Shown: in pieces, positions 24,378 to 26,866 of the stretch | How positions within the stretch are numbered: the first letter of the stretch is position 1 | Layout: the number at the start of each line of letters is the position of its first letter | DNA from: an uncultured Gemmatimonadota bacterium | GTDB taxonomy: Bacteria > Gemmatimonadota > Gemmatimonadetes > Gemmatimonadales > Gemmatimonadaceae | NCBI GenBank assembly: GCA_946478895.1 | Contig: CAMLDY010000030.1 | Span: 1 to 26,866 of the forward strand | Length of the DNA stretch: 26,866 nt | Direction of reading: 5' to 3' | Translations under genes and position numbers: made by a program | Notes under the pieces: generated by a model | Databases searched by the model: none | Told to the model about the DNA's origin: nothing | The model's input: only the letters and a program-made list of their open reading frames with translations

Positions 24378-24800
24378 ATGGCAACAGCAGCTAAGGGCAA
24401 AAAGCCGAAGGCTATGCCGAAGAAGAACCTGCAGCACTTCGAGAAACGCCTACTCGAGGAGAGGAAGCGTGTTCTGAAGGAGCTCGGGCATTACGACGAG
24501 ACTTTCGGATCGACTCCGCAGGGTGCGGACGGCGATCTCAGCGCGTACTCGTTCCACATGGCGGATCAGGGCACCGACGCAATGGAGCGCGAGAAGGCGT
24601 TCCTGTTCGCGAGTCAGGAAGGTCGCTTCCTCTGGCACATCGACGAAGCCCTGCGCCGGTTGTACCGGAACCCCGAGCAGTTCGGCAAGTGCCACAACTG
24701 TGGAAAGGATATCAGCTTCGAGCGACTCGACGCGCTCCCCCACGCCAGATACTGCATCGAGTGTAAGCAGCGCGAAGAAGATGGAAAGCGCCAAGCCTAA
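24378..24800 (+). CDS. DksA/TraR-family zinc-finger regulator
   Basis: A 140-residue protein with an N-terminal basic lead, a long helical hairpin (about 20-95) and a C4 zinc finger with CHNC (105-108) and CIEC (126-129). Members bind in the secondary channel of RNA polymerase and change promoter response, often with ppGpp. The hairpin tip of true DksA normally has a DxxDxA motif; here the region around ADQGTDAMEREKA (62-74) is the counterpart and differs, so an exact DksA function is not assured. It starts three bases after ileS and overlaps lspA by 20 bases. Confidence 0.88.
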   Translation: MATAAKGKKPKAMPKKNLQHFEKRLLEERKRVLKELGHYDETFGSTPQGADGDLSAYSFHMADQGTDAMEREKAFLFASQEGRFLWHIDEALRRLYRNPEQFGKCHNCGKDISFERLDALPHARYCIECKQREEDGKRQA

Positions 24801-25314
24801 CCCGCCTCTTTTCTGGGGCACCCTCGTCACAGTGGTGGCGCTCGATCTGGTTACCAAACTGATCGCCGCCGCCACCCTGGCGCCGCAGCACATTCCTCAC
24901 GAGATAATCGGCAATCACCTCCGGCTGACGCTCGTTTACAATCCGGGCGCGGCGTTCGGGCTCAACCTTGGCGTTTACTCGCGCTGGATCTTCATGGCCC
25001 TCACTGCAGGTGCCCTCATCATCCTCGGCAGGCTCTACAAGGCGACGAGGCAGGGCGATCTTCTTCGCGTGCTTGCGCTCGGTCTGGTGTGCGGGGGAGC
25101 GGTTGGGAATCTGATCGACCGAGTGCGATCGGCAGCAGGGGTGGTGGATTTCATCGACGTAGGCATCGGCGACCTGCGTTGGCCGACCTTCAATGTCGCG
25201 GACATGGCCGTCAGCGTTGGAGCCTTCCTGCTGGCGTGGGTGCTCTGGGGCGAAGAAAGGTCGTCTGCGGCCGTAGTTGCCACTCCCGTCTCGGATACGC
25301 CGGCGGAGAGCTAG
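24781..25314 (+). CDS. lspA: Lipoprotein signal peptidase (signal peptidase II)
   Basis: A 177-residue inner-membrane aspartyl protease that removes signal peptides from prolipoproteins. Four membrane helices fit the hydrophobic pattern. Conserved parts are LDLVTKLIA near the start, LVYNPGAAFGLNLG, GGAVGNLIDRV, then the catalytic pair Asp123 (VVDFIDVG) and Asp141 (FNVADMAVSVG). The ATG at 24781 lies inside the end of the dksA/traR-like gene; the longer frame is that gene's shadow. The ileS-dksA/traR-lspA order is common in bacteria. The tail from about 160 is polar. Confidence 0.94.
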   Translation: MESAKPNPPLFWGTLVTVVALDLVTKLIAAATLAPQHIPHEIIGNHLRLTLVYNPGAAFGLNLGVYSRWIFMALTAGALIILGRLYKATRQGDLLRVLALGLVCGGAVGNLIDRVRSAAGVVDFIDVGIGDLRWPTFNVADMAVSVGAFLLAWVLWGEERSSAAVVATPVSDTPAES

Positions 25315-25317
25315 CCC

Positions 25318-26289
25318 CTGAGCGACAGCAAAGAGTTTCCCGTCGAGGCGGACAGCAATGTCCGCCTCGATCTCTTTGTTGCCCAGCGGGCCGACCTGTC
25401 GCGGACCCAGGCGGCGACCCTGATCGCGCTCGGGAACGTGCTGGTGGATGGACGGCGGGAGAAGGCGAGCTACCGGCCCGAGCCGGGTGAGGTCGTACGG
25501 GTCGAGATACCCAAGGTCGAAAAGCGGACCATCACCGGCGAGGACATCCCGGTCAGCGTCATCTACGAGGACGAGGCGCTGATGGTGGTCGACAAGCCCG
25601 CTGGAATGGTGGTGCACCCGGCGCCGGGGAACTGGTCCGGAACTCTGGTGAACGCGCTACTGGGACGGGGGGGACAGCTGTCCGGCGAGGGAGAGCCGGA
25701 GCGCGCCGGGGTCGTCCACCGGCTCGACAAGGAGACATCGGGGCTCCTGATCGTCGCCAAGACGGACCGCGCCCATCGGCTCTTGAGCGCCGCGATCGCG
25801 GCGAGGCGGGTCACGCGGCGCTATGCGGTGATGATCTGGGGACACCTGTCACAGGACAAGATCACCATCGACAAGCCGTTAGCCCGCGATCCGCGAGACC
25901 GGAAGCGCATGGCAATCGTCAATAATGGTCGGCCGGCCAGGACCGACCTCATACGCCTTGCTCGGTTCGATGCGGGGGACCTTCTTCGTGCCCATCTCCA
26001 TTCCGGACGGACTCACCAGATCCGCGTTCATCTCGCGTCTATCGGCCATCCTGTCATGGGCGATGACACGTATGGCGGAGGCGGAGGACGTCGTGTGGCC
26101 GGACTTCCTCCCAAGCGGCATTTCCTGCACGCGGCCTGGCTCGCATTCAATCATCCCGTGACCGGCAAGCCGCTCGATTTTCGTTCGCCGCTTCCCCCCG
26201 ATCTGCGCAACGCGTTGGCGGTCGTGGCCGGCGAACACGCCCAGCCCCCGGAGATCGACGCACTCACCGCGCTCGGATTCTATGAGTGA
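25318..26289 (+). CDS. rluD: 23S rRNA pseudouridine synthase RluD-type, probable CTG start
   Basis: A pseudouridine synthase that modifies 23S rRNA. Catalytic Asp137 lies in HRLDKETSGLLIVAKT; VVDKPAGMVVHPAP and the C-terminal GRTHQIRVHLASIGHPVMGD are also typical. The N-terminal S4 domain is read from 25318: SDSKEFPVEADSNVRLDLF, then SRTQAATLIALGNVLVDGR. No ATG, GTG or TTG is in frame between the lspA stop (25312) and the GTG at 25438, and starting at 25438 would cut off most of the S4 domain. CTG at 25318 gives the family's usual MSD-like N-terminus, a 323-residue length, and GGAG at nine bases upstream. The end overlaps cheW by eight bases. Confidence 0.86.
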   Translation: MSDSKEFPVEADSNVRLDLFVAQRADLSRTQAATLIALGNVLVDGRREKASYRPEPGEVVRVEIPKVEKRTITGEDIPVSVIYEDEALMVVDKPAGMVVHPAPGNWSGTLVNALLGRGGQLSGEGEPERAGVVHRLDKETSGLLIVAKTDRAHRLLSAAIAARRVTRRYAVMIWGHLSQDKITIDKPLARDPRDRKRMAIVNNGRPARTDLIRLARFDAGDLLRAHLHSGRTHQIRVHLASIGHPVMGDDTYGGGGGRRVAGLPPKRHFLHAAWLAFNHPVTGKPLDFRSPLPPDLRNALAVVAGEHAQPPEIDALTALGFYE

Positions 26290-26779
26290 TGCGGTAGAGG
26301 CGCCGCCGCCCCCAGATCAGGACCTGGTCAACGAGGAGCCGAATGTCCCTACACGGCGGCTGCTGCTCTTCAACGTTGCGCGTGGCTCCTTTGCCTGCGA
26401 CATGGACGCCTTCCGCGAGATCGTCCCTCCGCCGCAGATGACCCGTCTGCCCGGCGCGTCGGACGCCGTTTGCGGGCTCATCAATCTCCGCGGAACTATC
26501 GTGACGGTAATTGACGGCGGGAGAGCTCTGGACCTGCAGCCCTTCGTCCGCGACGAGGGGCTCATACTGATTGTCGATTACTTCGATCGGTGGATTGGCA
26601 TCGGCGTCGACGACGTGCGGGACATTCAGGACGTTCCGATCGATCAATTCGTGAGCACCGACGGCTCGGAGCTCCCGGTTCCGGGCGTGGTCACTGCCGT
26701 GGTCGAACTCGAAGGCAAGCGGGTGATAGTGTTGGACATCAAGACGGTAATTCAGCAAGTCATCGGACAAGGGAGGTAG
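26282..26779 (+). CDS. CheW-like chemotaxis coupling protein
   Basis: A 165-residue protein with a single CheW domain from about 25, after a proline-rich, acidic lead. RLLLFNVARGSFACDMDAFREIV, CGLINLRGTIVTVIDGG and GIGVDDVRDIQDV match the family in order, and VIVLDIKTVIQ closes it. CheW links chemoreceptors to the CheA kinase. Its start overlaps rluD, and a receiver gene follows after one base, so this appears to open a chemotaxis operon that continues past the window. Confidence 0.9.
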   Translation: MSDAVEAPPPPDQDLVNEEPNVPTRRLLLFNVARGSFACDMDAFREIVPPPQMTRLPGASDAVCGLINLRGTIVTVIDGGRALDLQPFVRDEGLILIVDYFDRWIGIGVDDVRDIQDVPIDQFVSTDGSELPVPGVVTAVVELEGKRVIVLDIKTVIQQVIGQGR

Positions 26780-26780
26780 G

Positions 26781-26866
26781 GTGAGCAGCACTGTGCTGGT
26801 TTGCGACGACGCCGTATTCATGCGGACGATGGTGAGTGACATCCTCTCCCAGGCCGGGTTTACGGT
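26781..26866 (+). CDS. CheY-like response regulator, N-terminal fragment
   Basis: The gene runs off the end of the window. The 28 visible residues, beginning VSSTVLVCDDAVFMRTMVSD, show the first beta strand with the acidic pair (CDD) and the FMRTMV helix of a CheY-type receiver domain. The start is GTG at 26781 with GGGAGG just upstream. Whether it is a lone CheY or has an output domain cannot be seen. Confidence 0.85.
   Translation, partial: MSSTVLVCDDAVFMRTMVSDILSQAGFT

Noticed and set aside
1..26866. CRISPR arrays, tRNA genes, insertion sequences, prophage or defence genes
   Set aside because: No spaced direct repeats, no tRNA cloverleaf in the gaps, no transposase or integrase; the lone HNH gene has no defence partner beside it.

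Overview
This window is a chromosomal segment of a GC-rich bacterium that is mostly housekeeping genes. The gene set and order fit a Gemmatimonadota-type organism: rplM-rpsI-rpsB-tsf-pyrH-frr-cdsA-dxr-rseP, a DivIVA-like protein next to a eukaryotic-like (type 2) ileS, then a dksA/traR-like gene, lspA, rluD and cheW. This placement is inference from gene content; there is no rRNA in the window to confirm it. No tRNA, rRNA, CRISPR array or insertion sequence was seen.

Layout. Positions 1-5070 are a loose set of single genes: the end of a YpfJ-type zinc metallopeptidase, a DinB-fold protein, an MFS exporter, a PAS-PAS-GAF sensor histidine kinase and a DUF6174-like lipoprotein. Positions 5237-6996 hold a bacterial topoisomerase IB convergent with an HNH endonuclease. 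Positions 7132-11968 form an acyl-CoA (propionyl-type) carboxylase operon: carboxyltransferase, biotin carboxylase, a translationally coupled RNA m5U methyltransferase, and a biotin carrier protein. Positions 11990-19227 carry the translation/envelope block, from a good promoter before rplM through rseP. Positions 19282-26866 hold a LiaF-C-like protein, then yggS-divIVA-ileS-dksA/traR-lspA-rluD-cheW-(cheY), an almost gapless run with many ATGA-type overlaps.

The most unusual structure is a pair of about 193-bp intergenic palindromic elements at 241-433 and 14558-14751. They share about 35-bp terminal inverted repeats and an inner ACGTCGGGACGT inverted module, but have unrelated central loops. 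One base pair in the terminal stem differs between the copies in a compensated way. The second copy sits inside the ribosomal/nucleotide operon between tsf and pyrH and ends 30 bp before the pyrH start. The elements look like a mobile or structured repeat family that I do not recognise.

Other points: the IleRS has its HIGH signature rearranged to GIHH, a swap I recall being linked to very high mupirocin resistance in type 2 IleRS. rluD has no usable ATG/GTG/TTG before its S4 domain and seems to start at CTG. Two convergent gene pairs share a single CTAG as both stop codons. uppS is missing from its usual place between frr and cdsA. yggS has a promoter placed so that its mRNA would be leaderless.
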